A DNA stretch of 64,000 nt, from positions 417,230-481,229 of the forward strand of contig VZTJ01003574.1 in assembly GCA_013397795.1 (NCBI GenBank). Direction: 5' to 3'. Under the pieces are notes generated by a model, which had not been told where the DNA came from, did not search any database, and saw only the letters and a list, made by a program, of their open reading frames with translations. The stretch comes from Orthonyx spaldingii. Lineage: Eukaryota > Chordata > Aves > Passeriformes > Orthonychidae. Position numbers and translations under genes: made by a program. How positions within the stretch are numbered: the first letter of the stretch is position 1; each line of letters starts with the position of its first letter. This document shows, piece by piece, positions 52,301-64,000 of the stretch.

Positions 52301-55139
52301 TGCAGGTGCTGGCTGGCTGCAGGAAACTGCTCCAACACAAGCACCATTTGTCACAGGTGGATAAAAAAGGCTCAGTCCACGGGTCTGGCTCCACCACGTC
52401 AACATCCCTGGTCACATCCACACCACCCAAGGGTCCCCACACTTCTACGAAACCTCCAGCCACAAGAAGTTGGTATTCAACCATTAAGAAGCTGGAAAGA
52501 CTGCAGGGTCCTTTTTTTTGGATGAGTTCCACCCATGCTCCAAAATTAAAAGCTGATGCAAAAAAATGTATCATTATCCATCTCCATGACAGCTTGAGTC
52601 AACCAAACTCAGCCCAGAATGAAGAACAACACTCATTCCAGGCATAAAAAAATAGGAAGATCCATCAGAAAGAGAAGAGCTGTTAAAAAAGAGGCAGTAA
52701 TGACAGACCAGAAAGAAACTGGTTTGTATTTTTAGAAAAAGGAAAGAAAAACACAGTTAAAAAGCAATTTCCAGGAGAGGAAATCAGAGTGCCATACTGC
52801 AGAGAGACGGGCAGCTCTTGGTGACTGCGCAGCAACCAAAAAATCCTGACTTTGCACCCTCATTTGTCTGAGCCTGGGCAAATGAAACACGAGACCTATT
52901 TTGTGTGTGTATCTGTGAAAAACCATAGCATTTTTATCCATCCTGCAGTTCATGTCTTTGCACCTCTACGCATTTTGCCTATCTCATAAATGTCCCTTTA
53001 ACTCTTCCCCAGGCCAGTTAGGTCCTTAATTCTATTTTTTTGTTGTTGCCTCAGGTTACCAGGAGAGCAGATATCCAAGGTGTGGAAAAGCAATCAAGAG
53101 GAGATCATTCGGGCAGGGACTGAGGAAACAGCCGTCAACTGATAACCCATGAAGAGCTCCAGACACAGCACACGGAAAAACTGATGAGCCACACTTTCCT
53201 GCGAGGAGGAGACATCTGTGTCCAACGTGGCCAGATGCCTTTTAACGAAAACTTCACGTCAGGTTGTGTTTCTCAGGAACACTTCTCAGCTGTAGAGGTT
53301 TCTCCCTCTCTGACATTCCCCACACCAGCACACATGGTCCAATAATGTCTGTTATTGGAGACAAGACTGTGGTTGGAAGTGCCTGCTGGGACACTGCCCC
53401 TGGGCTGGCACTGGATGGGGTCAGTATCAGTGTTTGTGTGTCATAGGTTTGCACTTTCTGGTTTCCAGAGATTTGAACTGGAATGGCAAACCAAACTCAG
53501 AATTATGTTTTTATGTGTAAAACTCGTTATTCACAACAGGAAAGGTAAAGCAAACCCAAGGAACAATACATTACCAATACTGTCAGAGACACCATCAACT
53601 TCAATATCTCAAGCTGTTTAGTTTAAATGTACTTTTGAAATACGAGAGCCTGAAATTCCCCTGCCAAATACTTTATAGGATCAAAGCAGAACACTTCTCC
53701 AGCATCTGCAACTCTTTGAGGCTCCTTGTCCCTGCCTGCATTTCCCCGCTGCACATACCTCAGCCCAGAACATTTGTCCCCACAGAGACGGAGGCATCTG
53801 CATATTTGATGTATGTGTCCTTGCAGAACCCTCAGAAGGCTTAGCTTGGCAGAAATGGCAGCAGGTAAAATTTAAGGCTGAGAAGTTTAGTTCGTAAGTG
53901 AAGCAGATTTTAGACATGTCGAGAAGCAGGAGGCACTTTATTCCTACCCAGAGCAGCTGGTTGGTTTTTGTTTGCATATTTCAAAGACAAATAAAGGTGT
54001 GATAATTTGTCAATTCAGAGTGTTTGGGCCTATATTTTCACTTAATAATAAATCAAAATTAATTTGGTAATCATGCACATGGGTTGGATGAAACTCAGTT
54101 GTACAGCCAAGAGGAATCCTATCCTAATTCATTAACCAGTGCTTAACATCCATTAACAATGTAGGAGGAGGAGAGACTGGAAGATGAGGAAGGCAGATAA
54201 AATAAAGCAGAAAAGGGACGCCTAAGGACACATTTCTTCAGTTTCCTCCCAGAGGGATGTTTCTGGATGCCTTATTTTTGGCAGGTTAAGGTAATCACTG
54301 GCATATAACGTAGTGATAGGGATCATCTTTTCCACTCCAACAGGAACTGATGTTCTGTCATAACTGCAGTGTGTAACCAGTCAAAACCTCATCTAATACA
54401 GTGGTAAAAGGGCTCTGAAAATCACCACCATCACAAAAGGTTCTATATAACACACTCCATATAAATGGAAACGACCTCTTTTCCTGGTGTGCTCCCCAGC
54501 TACAGAACTCCCAAGCAAAACATCCACAACTTAGAGGCAGGTGGGAAAAGGAGAAGGCTTGGATATTTTCACTTCTTGGGACTACAGATCTGCCCTGAAT
54601 ACAAAGGATGGACTGATTTACAGGGCTGGGAGCAGCACCCAGCATCACCTCCTCACGTACGCCGGCGTCAGGAGCATTTATGGAAAGCTGCCGCTGCTGC
54701 GTGGCCCCGACACAATGTGCTCCTGCACTATCTGCTCCAGACATCTCACAGGTTCATATTGCAGCTGGTGCAGCCCACGGATGTGTTTGAGACTGACAGC
54801 GGCTCCCTCACCCTCCCAAGAGCCATTCCCAGCAGAGGAGAGTGGAGAAGGTCTGGGAGGGCAGCATTCCAAAGGGCTGCTACCGACGCTTGGCCAAAGT
54901 GTTGAGAAATCCTGCGATGAGCAGGGAAAAAGAAACCCAAATTATGGTGGCTTACCATTGGTGGGAAGGAGACAACAAAGCTGATGCATCTGAGAGGAAA
55001 TACAGGAAAAATCTGTGCACTTGAAGGACAACACGGGGTTCTTTGTGTCCTACTGCTGGTCCTACAAGGACTACATTAATGGGTCTCAAACCTGGAACCC
55101 CATGAGTCTCAGAGTGGGAATCAAAAACAAAACAGAAGT

Positions 55140-55283
55140 TCATAGAATTACAGAATTATTTGGGTTGGAAGGGACCTTAATGCTCACCTCATTCCAACCC
55201 CCCTGCCACTAGACCAGGTTGCTCCAAGCCCCATCCAGCCTGGCCCTGAACACTTGCAGGCATGGGGCAGCCACTTCTCTGGC
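55140..55283 (-). mobile_element. CR1 LINE 3' fragment
   Basis: CATAGAATTACAGAATTATT, TGGGTTGGAAGGGACCTTAA, CCCCTGCCACTAGACCAGGT and the GAACACTTGCAGGCATGGGG block show a reverse-oriented CR1 tail. The GGGCAGGGACACCTTCC segment is deleted. Confidence 0.93.
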
Positions 55284-57149
55284 AAGTTACCGCAGATGAA
55301 CTACTGAAGTAGCCTACAGCAAAATTAAAACAGAAAGAAATACATTTACTCCTTCCTGTCGACTCAGAGGTTGTTGCTGAGCACCATGAGAACAGTTCAG
55401 GCTGTGCCCACCTCGGGTGTTTAAACCAAGCAGACCAAGCCCAGCATACCAAGGCAACAGGCGCTGGCACTGCGGTGCCCAGCTGCAGCACAGCCCTACC
55501 TGCAGAGGCTGCAAACCAGCAGGGTTTACTCTGCCAGTTAACTGGGAGGTTAGTGTTTAAAAAAAAAAAAAAAGCGAAAAAAACCCCAACCAAACAACAA
55601 TTTGTCTCCCTAAGAAGATTAATAGGTGCATTTAAAGAAATCAGGCTGTAGGCTTAATGAGAGAGAGGCAGCAAAATCCTAAATGTGAGACCTCCTACAG
55701 TTTTTCAGTCCAGCTGTACAATCAAATAATAGTTTATGTAACTAGGATTGAAACAAAATAAATTAAAAGTAATTTCATGTTTCATCAAAAGAAAAAGTAC
55801 AGTTCGGAGTCAACATGGAAAAAGATCTAGTTCAGTACTGCATTTTTCCCAGCCTTTCATAAGCTTTGTATTATCAGCTGATTTGGGTTTTTTCACAAGA
55901 GGAAGGCAAATTATCAAGTCCCTTAAGAACTTATTATACATTTCCAATTTTCAACTATTCCTATTTTATAACTCATAAATTCACATATCTATAAGTGAAA
56001 TGTTTTCTTTAAAAGATGAAAGAAAAAAACCCCATGCTGTTTTTCCTAGGCTGCAATCTGTTTTTTGGTTAAATAATAAAAAAAAAAAAGGGTGGTTAAC
56101 AGCTACAACATGTCAATCTTTGAAAGTAATTCCCACGCACAACTTCATCCTCTTGCAGACATTAAATATGGCAAAATCTTTTCGTACTCCTCATGTCTAG
56201 ACTGACGAAGGAAGAGCACGAGCTACCAACAGACTCCTTCTTCTACTGGGAAGCCCATGGCAGACCCATTTGGGTCTCAGGTGGGGTGTTGAGAGGGCCA
56301 AACCCCTCTGGATTCATTTAATAGCTGAAGAACACGTCTCACATTGACTTCGTGCCCACATACAACTTCCAAGGACAGAGCACTCTGAGAAGGAGCACCC
56401 TGAGACCATGCCAGAAGAGGTTTGATACTCCCAAGCCTCTCCTAAAAGAGGTAAAAATCCATTAAAAAAGGCAAATTTCAAAATAAATCTCACTATTCAC
56501 GATGCTATAACCCTCAGGGCCAGTCCTGCAAAGGGATGTCCACTGGAACCAGGCTCTGAGCCTCTCAGCAGCTGGAGAAGCCCGTGAGCCCCCAAGGCCA
56601 GGAAAGACTCAAGACAGGCTGGAAAGCAATATTCTACTAGTAGGCAAGGAAACAAAGAGATAAAAAGGCTGAGGGGCTGCTTTCAGCTATTGACATCTGG
56701 CCTCTGCAAGTGTCCCTGGTCTGTAAGGTCTGGGCTGGATGGAGGAGGGCCTGCCACCCACTGCCACCCTGGCTGAAACACGAGATTTTGTCACATCTGC
56801 ACCAAATGACATTTTGATTCATGGTGATTTTTCTTCTAAACCCTTCAGAGGAGCTGTCAAATCCTCATCTGAAAGCTATTCAGCGTGGGAAACTGCTTTG
56901 TCATGTCTGAGAGCCTGTGGTCCCTGTCAGGTCCTGGAACCAAGGGAAGAATGGTTAGTCACACATGCCCAAAACCCCTCAAAACTCAGCAACATTTCCC
57001 AAGCAGCACGGATGCATTTTCTCTGCAGCATCTGCTTGCTCTAAGTTTAGTTATAGCTATAAGAAAAGGGAGAAACCCTTCAAGAGGACAGAAGATGCTC
57101 TTCTCATGAGGACCTACGCATGACCAGAGAAGAGGTCCCGGTGGCTCTA

Positions 57150-57225
57150 AGGTCTCCCTGGAGCCTTTTCTTCTCCAGACCGAACAACCCCAGCTCTCAG
57201 CCTGTCTCCATAAGAGTGTCTCATT
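57150..57225 (-). mobile_element. CR1 LINE internal fragment
   Basis: CTGGAGCCTTTTCTTCTCCA, GACCGAACAACCCCAGCTCT and CAGCCTGTCTCC are the reverse complement of the CR1 block that reads GTTCAGCCTGGAGAAGAGAA. The 3' tail of the element is missing, which is unusual among the copies here. Confidence 0.8.
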
Positions 57226-58067
57226 TAAGATCTCACTCATTACCTCGTTAGTGGGGGTGTGATGGGGTGTCTAATGGTGTCTATCAGCAGGTAATGGCCC
57301 AGAGGTTTCCCCCAGCCTTGTGCTTCCACCTTTTCCAACAGAATCCTGCACACCCCATTACAGTCACTTGGCTCTTGGACAACCGTGCCCACCTCAGAGA
57401 GCACTAACAGTGTCCACACAGAGATGTTCATCTTGTTCCTCTAGGAAGAGGGTGTAAAGGCTCTTCCTTCCTGTGCTAAGGAACTGGGCAGGAGAGGGGT
57501 TTGTGTTGTAGCTCCTCTTAAAAGATGCTTAACGCACTCTACTGCATTAAACATATGCACATTTTTCTTTTATAGACAATGACCTAGAAACTAAATCATT
57601 TTAGAAAAAAGAGAATGCACCAAACTATTTAATCACATCTTCAGGGGGGAATGAAGCCAGTAAGAACAGCTAATCTGCTGCTCATCACAGAAACTATAGT
57701 TTTGGACTGAGGGAGACTTTGTATTTTCAGAGGCAAGGGTTTTATTTAAACCTTCTGTGATCATATATCCCATTATGCCCTCTGGTAAACTTCTTCTACA
57801 CTTATTTATGCTGACTGTTAACAGACATTTCATTACCATTTGGCCAGCATGGGCCTCTGAACTGCAGAGGTGTGCCTTTGCTAGCCATCGTAACCATCTT
57901 TACCACCCAGCAGCCAGGCTGGAGGGCACATTCTCTCCTCATCTCCAGTCAAACCATGGCACTTAAACAACTAATAAGAGAAAACAAAATAAAAATTGCA
58001 TTCAGAGGTGATTTTCTTGACTTGTCTCTAGGGAGCTCAACATGGGCAGGGAGCTGCTGTCCCATGG

Positions 58068-58078
58068 CCCCCCCCCCC
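58068..58078. repeat. 11-base C run
   Basis: Eleven consecutive C within a pyrimidine-rich stretch. Length may be misread by some sequencing methods. Confidence 0.9.
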
Positions 58079-59290
58079 AGCCCACAGTCCCCAGTCTGTT
58101 AATGGGGCTGGGGTCTCTCTTCAATATCAAACACACACTAGGAAAGACACAAAGAGGCCAAGAGTGAGCAAGACACCATCATCAGTGTAGTTAAGTCATC
58201 TTTGGTATTAAACACGAGCAGAGCACCTCATGAACGTGCCTTCCAGCCATGCCATAAAGCACAGGCCAGCGTTAATAGGGTCCAGTGATGCTGCTTGCTC
58301 TTGCAGGCTCCTCAACAGCTTTTTGGAGGTGCTGGGTGCTGTCAGCGAGGAGCCAGCTCACTGCATTCATAAAAACTTTCCAGCATCAGTGACATGAAAA
58401 GCGGTACGACGTGCTCAGCGATGAGTGACAGGCTGCACAGCAGCACCTCGGGGTCACGCCGGAGCTTAGCACCTCCAGGCACGAAAAAAGACAAAAAAAC
58501 TTGTTCGTAGGAATAGTCGTGCTCATAGACTGATACAAAAATAACAAATCTGTCATTCAAACAGACATTTGAAAACACAGTGATGGCTCAACAGCGACGA
58601 TCTCGAATTCAAGAAGAACAGTTTATGATGTGTGGGACTGGGATGACCATCAGCACTTGCTGTCACTCACCAGCCAAAAAAAAACCCAAGGAACATCCCA
58701 GAGCAGCAGTGCTCATCAGCAAAGTCGACATGATAATTTTATTGCCACATTTAGTGAAAAACCAGAACGCCTTTGCCATGAAACCACTTCACCCTACTGA
58801 GCTACCTGCTCTTGGAAAGCGCTCTTTGCACCCTGCCTGCCTGTCCCATCCTTCCCAAGGGAGACCTCATGTTCTAGGAAATTAGCCTGATATTGGAAAA
58901 GGATTGCTGGAAAAACTCCCTTGGCCAGCCATGGTGCCAGCCCCAGCCGGGGAAGCGGTGAACACGGCTGTGCAGAGAGGCTGTGTGGCAGGCAGGCTGT
59001 GGTGTTCTGCCAGTCCAGATGCACATCAAGTATTCCCCAAACTCATATAAACTGCAGGAATATGCCACAGCACTGACTATCTGTTTGCACTGAATTGGAA
59101 ACATGATGGGAAACATCAAATATGTGCTCAATTCACACAGCAGAGAAAAGAAACAGCTTTATTCCAGCACGCTGGAGAAGCAGAAGTGGAGAGGCAGAAG
59201 CCAGCTCAACATGAGCAACAATGTGGAGGGACCCAGCAGCCCCAACAGATGTGGTCACTTGAGCTGTGGCTCTGTTCCTGAGCATCAGCA

Positions 59291-59372
59291 GAAGAATCGG
59301 GATGGTTTGGGTTGGAAGGGACCCTAATGATCATCCAGTTCCAATCCCGTGCCATGGGCAGGAACACTGGAA
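59291..59372 (-). mobile_element. CR1 LINE 3' end, short
   Basis: AGAATCGGGATGGTTTGGGT, TGGAAGGGACCCTAATGATC and GTGCCATGGGCAGGAACACT represent about 80 bases of a reverse-oriented CR1 end. Confidence 0.88.
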
Positions 59373-62300
59373 GGCTGACCATCAGCACTCAGATTTCCAG
59401 TGCAAAGGAAGCGGCCCCGCCATAGCTTCAAATTGTACCAGAAGAAGCCAAAGGCTCCTCCAACTTTCCAACCAGCACAAGCCAACACAGCAAAGGACAT
59501 CAATCCTTCCAAATTCTTCTCCATCCTTTCTGAGCAGAAGTGGACACTGTAGGGACATCACCGGAGCACTTTGCCCAGTAAAAGCGAGCAGGGGTAAAGA
59601 TCCAAGCCCACAGAACCACCTAGGCTGGTTCCAGGGCGAGAAACCACAACCTGTGAGGCAGATTGCAAATCTGTGTATTTGTTTTGGAAATAAAGGCATT
59701 AATCATTGATGCCAAACACTGTGAATATTGATGAGCGCATTCCCAGAAGAGGTTTAGGAGTTACTTAAGCACCCAGAATTGTGCCGTCTGGATTCAGTGG
59801 CCAAATGGCTGCTGTCAGAGCAATCACAAGTAAGCAAAGCACTGTGTCACAGCCAGCACCGCCTGCCCATCATGGGGGGAGGAAGATGAATTGAAGCCCA
59901 ATGGGGTATTTAACACTGCAAATATTTTGACTTGATCCATCATGTAGACCATTTTCTACTCCTTTTCCTTTTTATTTTGCTCACACAAGTTTAATGAACT
60001 CAAAACATTGCATATCTGTTCTTCCCCTCCTCACTTAAGCCCAGCCTCAGCTCCCTCCTGACCCTCCAAATGTCTTGCAGCAAATAAACTAATGCTCAGT
60101 AAGTGCAGAAGCGTGGCAGGCTTTTCCAGAGTGCCAGTCCATGGCTGAGCCATGGATAAACTATTTTAACATTTGAGGAAATTCCCAGCAATGCCTCTGA
60201 TGGTGATGCCTCTGCACCATCCTGTGCAGAGCTCAGACTCTTTGGGGAGAGCAGAGCAGGGAAACAAGCACTGAGCTGGCTCTCCAGGTGAGCACGAGCC
60301 TTCTCTGCAGCCTGACTTCCTAACACACAGCCTGGTTTTATTTCTAGCACAGTCATATGAAAATGGACATCAACTGCTCATTTCTGCAAGCTTGGGAAAA
60401 GTGCCCATTTAAAAAAGAAATAGGCAAAGTTGCTTTTTTAAAAAATTACCCTTATGTATAAATTTCTTGCCTCTCGTGATGGTACTTATGGCAAGCAAAC
60501 AAGCACACGCAAGTGAGCTACTGAGAGGGTAAAAGGGAGCACCCAAACTGCACTGGTTTGTCCAAGGTTTCTCTGATTTAAAGGGTTCTTTCTTTCAGTT
60601 CTGTTTCTCCTATGCTCTTCCCTATCACCAGATTTTTTACTTCAAGCTCCACACCTGCCAAACAGAGCAAGGCTGAATGTACAGCAGGGTAAACAAGATC
60701 AGCACTTGCCTTGCCTTTGTTCCAAGCCAAGAGAAGGCTCTGGGGGAGCTCACAGCCCATGCCAAAGGTGCTACCATGCAGTACTGGAAACGTTCCTCGG
60801 TTATTTCAAGACCTCCAGCTCACAGCAAGCCTACCTTGAAGCTTAAGAAATACGAGGGTATGGCCCACAGTGTGGAAAACAAAGGTCCTGGCATCTCTGC
60901 TGTTGTGCCACGGGAGCAAGCTCCCTCCTGGCCCTGCAGCCAGCCTGGCTGCTTGCAGTGTGCATCTCCCAGCTCCTCCAGAGAAACAGCGCTGCTCAAA
61001 GCACTGCTGCTCCCACAGACAGCCCCTGAATCTGTGCCTGGTCCTCAAAGCTTCCCAGGAGACTGCCCCTCTTTCCCTCTCCCATCCTTCAGCCTGAGTT
61101 CATGCATTCAGGTGTCAAAAAGAGCCTTTTACAAGCTCCACAGCTGAGCAGCAGAGAGACCGAAAATCTGAATGAATCCAGCATAAATCAGGCACAAGTA
61201 CAACCAGAAGCAGCAACAGTCTCTCTGCAGGTTACCAGGAAAACCAGCCATATAAAGCACTGTGCCCCAAGGTACAGTTCTGCACTTGGGATCGTCCCTG
61301 CTCTGCCATCCAAGCCCTTTTCATCCATCCATCAAACTGCACGCTGAAAGGAGCTCTTCCCTTCTGCTTAGGGGGTCTCTCTGGAGGAACAGACCAGGAC
61401 TTGCCAGGCATTGGAAAGCTTTCTGTCCAAATGCATCAGAAACCAATGTGGGTTCCTCTGATCCTACAGGTTAACAATGCTCCAGCTTTTCACCTCCTTT
61501 CAGGCTACAGAGGCTCTGTTTGTCTGAGCAGAGCAGCAGCAACCCTTCCCTGCCTCCTCAGATTCAATCTCTCCTTGCTGGAGTATCAGAGGCGGGCATA
61601 GCCCCCTCAGGTGAGATTCCAGGAGCACCTTGCCCAGAGGTGAGGTCTGCACTGAAAACACCTTGCCTGATGCAATCCTGCACTACGCTGGCCTTTTCCA
61701 GAGCTGCGTCCTGCTGACAGAGCCAAACCGCCCCATGGGTGAGCCCTGCTCCCAGCTTCCCTCCATCCTCTGGCTCCCCTGTGCCTCGCCAAAGCACGCA
61801 AGCAGGAAATCAAAGTTTATAAATAGTGGTAGATGTTGCAACCTGGTGAGAAGATGCTGCTTCTATGGGATGGTTTCTACTCTCTGAAGTCTCTTTATAG
61901 TGGATGCACAGCTCCTTAGAAACTGTTATGGATTTAAACACAAGACCCCGAAATCCAGGGTACCCCCTGTAAGGTATTCAGGCTATTTCTCTGTTACACA
62001 AAGCAAATCATGAAAAATTACACAGAAAAGTCACACTACTATAGTTTTCACTGGCTTGCATGTAGATTTAGGTTACTTAATTCAGAGGAAAAAAATAATT
62101 GCTCTGACATCGAGAGAAACTCATGTTCCCTGGCCACTTGGGATTTCAGGAGCAGCACTTTTTGCACTGCACACTCACTGCTTGGCCAGCACATCCTGTG
62201 CTCTGCTGAACCTTTCACAACATATGGTCTGTCTTATGTGCCCACTCTTGCACCTCATAAAAGCGACTTTCTTCTCGAGGCCTGACTTCCCTTCATTGCC

Positions 62301-63485
62301 ACTTTGCTACCTTGAATTGAAATCTCTCAGTGTCATTGCGGGCCCCCACACCCCTCCCACGCTCAGGTTTTAAACACTGGCACAGCTCAGCATCGTCCCC
62401 ATCCCACTGCTGCTCCACAGCACAGCCCTGCTTGGCCCACCTACTTAATTGCGTTAATTAATTGCAAGGGAGGGCAGCTCCCCAGCAGCAGCTTCCCAGG
62501 AGGCGCAGGAGCATCAGCTCAGTGTGTGAGGGCTGGAGCATGGCTGGAAAAAACAACTCGGTGTTTCTGGCAGGAGAGAAGTGTGGATGGCCAGTGCTGC
62601 TGGACTGTGCTCCTCCACCCACCAGCCCCGTGTGCTCCAGGACCCTCAAAGCCCCTGGGACCCCCAGCGCTGCACAACAGCAAACACAGACCCTGGGCAG
62701 CAATGGGGGAGCAGTGCCAAAATCAGACAGAGACAGCAGACCTGCACGGCTTCCTCGGCTCCTCTCATTACAGCGGCCTGAACAGCCCCGCAGGTATTTA
62801 ATTTTAAATTGTTCGAGCCACTGCGAACAACTTCTCACTGGCAGAATCCAAACCAGAGGGGTTGTGACTCTCTAGCAAGGGAAACTGAGAAAAACGTAAA
62901 GAAAAACAAGCACGATTTCACTCCGAGGTATTTTTTTCACACTCCCTGTGTGAAAGCTCACAGGGATCTTGCAGACAGGAGCCTGCCCGCAGCTCAGCTG
63001 CCCTGTAGCACCCCTGAATCCTGCTGGATGTTACAGTGCTGCCTGTGAGCAGCGATTGCAGCCCAGCGAGACAGAGCCCACTGCCAGGCAAGACTGCAGC
63101 CTCCCGCTCAGGCTCCTGCCTGGATTTTCCCTGTTTGAACCAACACGACTGGCAAGACCAGCAGCACTCATCACTGCCCAGAATGCCACTGCCTCGGCCA
63201 CACACTGGGGGCAAACCGCCTGCCGAGTCCCCCACACCCCTCCATGCAACTTTCTGCTCCTCGCCTTTATTTTTTCACATAGGACGATGTTTTAGGATTG
63301 GCTATTTGTTTTTAAAGGAATATCTCTTATCCCACACTCGCTTCCCAAGTATCTCCCTCCCAGCTGGTGCTGCCTGGCATAAGGAGAACGGCTCGGTGCA
63401 GTTCCCTGCGAGGTTTTGCACCGATGACTCCTGGCAGGGCTGCACGTCCCTCCTGTTACATAACGACCTTTCCCGTTTGGTCCTG

Positions 63486-63560
63486 GCTCCACTTGGGGTG
63501 GCCACGTTTGGGAGTGGTCACCTTTGGGGTGCTCACATTTGGGGTGCTCACATGCCCCAG
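63486..63560. repeat. Degenerate short tandem repeat, about 19-bp unit
   Basis: Successive variants of TTTGGGGTGCTCACA occur four times, the last two being nearly identical. The repeat lies in C/G-rich DNA about 450 bases inside the probable upstream intron. Confidence 0.75.
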
Positions 63561-63599
63561 TGCTCTCTGCCGTGTGCTGCCAGGCACCATCACCCCGCC

Positions 63600-63967
63600 C
63601 TGACCAGACCCACCAACCCTGAAACACATCCCTCCCTCCTCCTTACCCCTTCTCCCCTCGCTGCTGGACCCCTGCCCACCGGGCAGCACCCCGCTTTCTC
63701 CTGCCCCCCAAACACCACACTCCTCCCCGAGGGCACTCCATCCCTCTCCCATAACCAGCCCCAAACCGCACCCTTGCCCTCCGCAGGTGTCCCGGAGCTG
63801 CCAGCTCCCCTGGGGCTGCACTCTCCAGCAGTGACCTGCCTCGGGTGCCTCCATCACCTCGCTGAGCCCCACTGCACCTCCCTCAGCTGCCTTCTCCCTG
63901 TTGCCCACCCCGCACTGCCGCGCCGGCTCTCCCCTCGGCTGGCACTCCGTGCACACTCCCGTCTCAC
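63600..63967 (-). promoter_or_regulatory. BSN: G-run-rich start of the upstream Bassoon intron
   Basis: On the minus strand this stretch is purine-rich with many runs of three or more G. It directly follows the tentative first-exon donor. Clusters of G runs just inside first introns are common in vertebrate genes and are linked to splicing enhancement and R-loop formation. I could not find a four-run motif with all loops at or below seven bases, so I do not call a canonical quadruplex. Confidence 0.35.
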
Positions 63968-64000
63968 CTGCCCGCGTTCGCCTGCAGGTGCCCCACCGAC
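63968..64000 (-). CDS. BSN: Bassoon, probable 3' end of the first coding exon (partial)
   Basis: This is a tentative exon end that continues past the right edge. On the minus strand the sequence ends in CAG followed by GTGAGAC, a strong donor with GT at 63967-63966. The open frame reads SVGHLQANAG plus the first two bases of a serine codon (AG). The downstream exon at 42796 begins with a single C that completes AGC, then continues TLRRPEQ, so phases match. Mammalian Bassoon also has a serine directly before a T-x-R-R stretch here, which supports the join. Only 33 bases are visible, and the N-terminal part of Bassoon varies between species, so the assignment rests on donor, phase and position rather than on protein similarity. 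The known N-terminal start, with its MGN myristoylation context, would lie to the right of the window. A noncoding or unrelated donor-like site remains possible. Confidence 0.5.

Larger units (their letters stand above)
42797..63967 (-). other. BSN: Bassoon intron upstream of the zinc finger 1 exon
   Basis: The acceptor at 42798-42797 is well supported. The matching donor at 63967-63966 is tentative, so the right end of this 21.2-kb intron is inferred. CR1 fragments lie at 44729-44897, 49228-49312, 55140-55283, 57150-57225 and 59291-59372, with a 12-bp triple repeat at 43154-43189 and an 11-base C-run at 58068-58078. No other reading frame has splice context, composition or recognisable protein similarity that would support a gene. 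The stretches 45000-49200, 49330-55130 and 59400-63400 appear as unique noncoding sequence. The last 500 bases are strongly pyrimidine-rich on the plus strand. Confidence 0.65.

Noticed and set aside
1..64000. Search for a complete retrovirus-like element, tRNA or other RNA gene
   Set aside because: I saw no paired LTRs, polymerase motifs, tRNA box A/B pairs or rRNA-like sequence. A covariance-model or repeat-library search would be needed to exclude small or degraded ones.

Overview
The window is vertebrate genomic DNA, almost certainly from a bird. It is mostly intron and intergenic-type sequence without long reading frames, with avian-type CR1 retrotransposon tails on both strands, and a few exons of one gene read from the minus strand. 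I recognise that gene as BSN (Bassoon), a giant presynaptic active-zone scaffold protein. The identification rests on two exons whose translations closely follow the N-terminal double zinc-finger region of vertebrate Bassoon as I know it. No prokaryotic feature, CRISPR array, tRNA or rRNA is visible.

Layout, read right to left because the gene is on the minus strand. At the right edge (63968-64000) there is a probable end of the upstream coding exon, with a good splice donor and a matching phase. A long intron follows (42797-63967). The exon at 42397-42796 carries the N-terminal linker and the first three CxxC pairs of zinc finger 1. A second long intron (19262-42396) contains a CpG-rich block with an assembly gap, a second CpG-rich cluster with a 33-bp minisatellite, and several CR1 copies. 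The exon at 18383-19261 supplies the last CxxC of zinc finger 1, a Pro/Gln-rich linker with five near-identical octapeptide repeats, the conserved GLTGKLF/LLTQASTLM segment, and the first three CxxC pairs of zinc finger 2. The rest (1-18382) is the start of the next intron. The exon completing zinc finger 2 and the very large downstream exons lie beyond the left edge.

Both zinc fingers are cut by a phase-0 intron at the same point, which suggests duplication of an ancestral finger-plus-intron module. The repeat content is typical of birds: short 3' CR1 fragments, one older degraded CR1 of the kind shared with turtles and crocodiles interrupted by a younger copy, and small tandem repeats.

I found no convincing previously undescribed system. 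The points most worth checking are the coding octapeptide expansion, the intronic CpG-rich blocks as possible internal promoters, a 14-bp perfect intronic hairpin, and a local assembly error around the single N at 26923.
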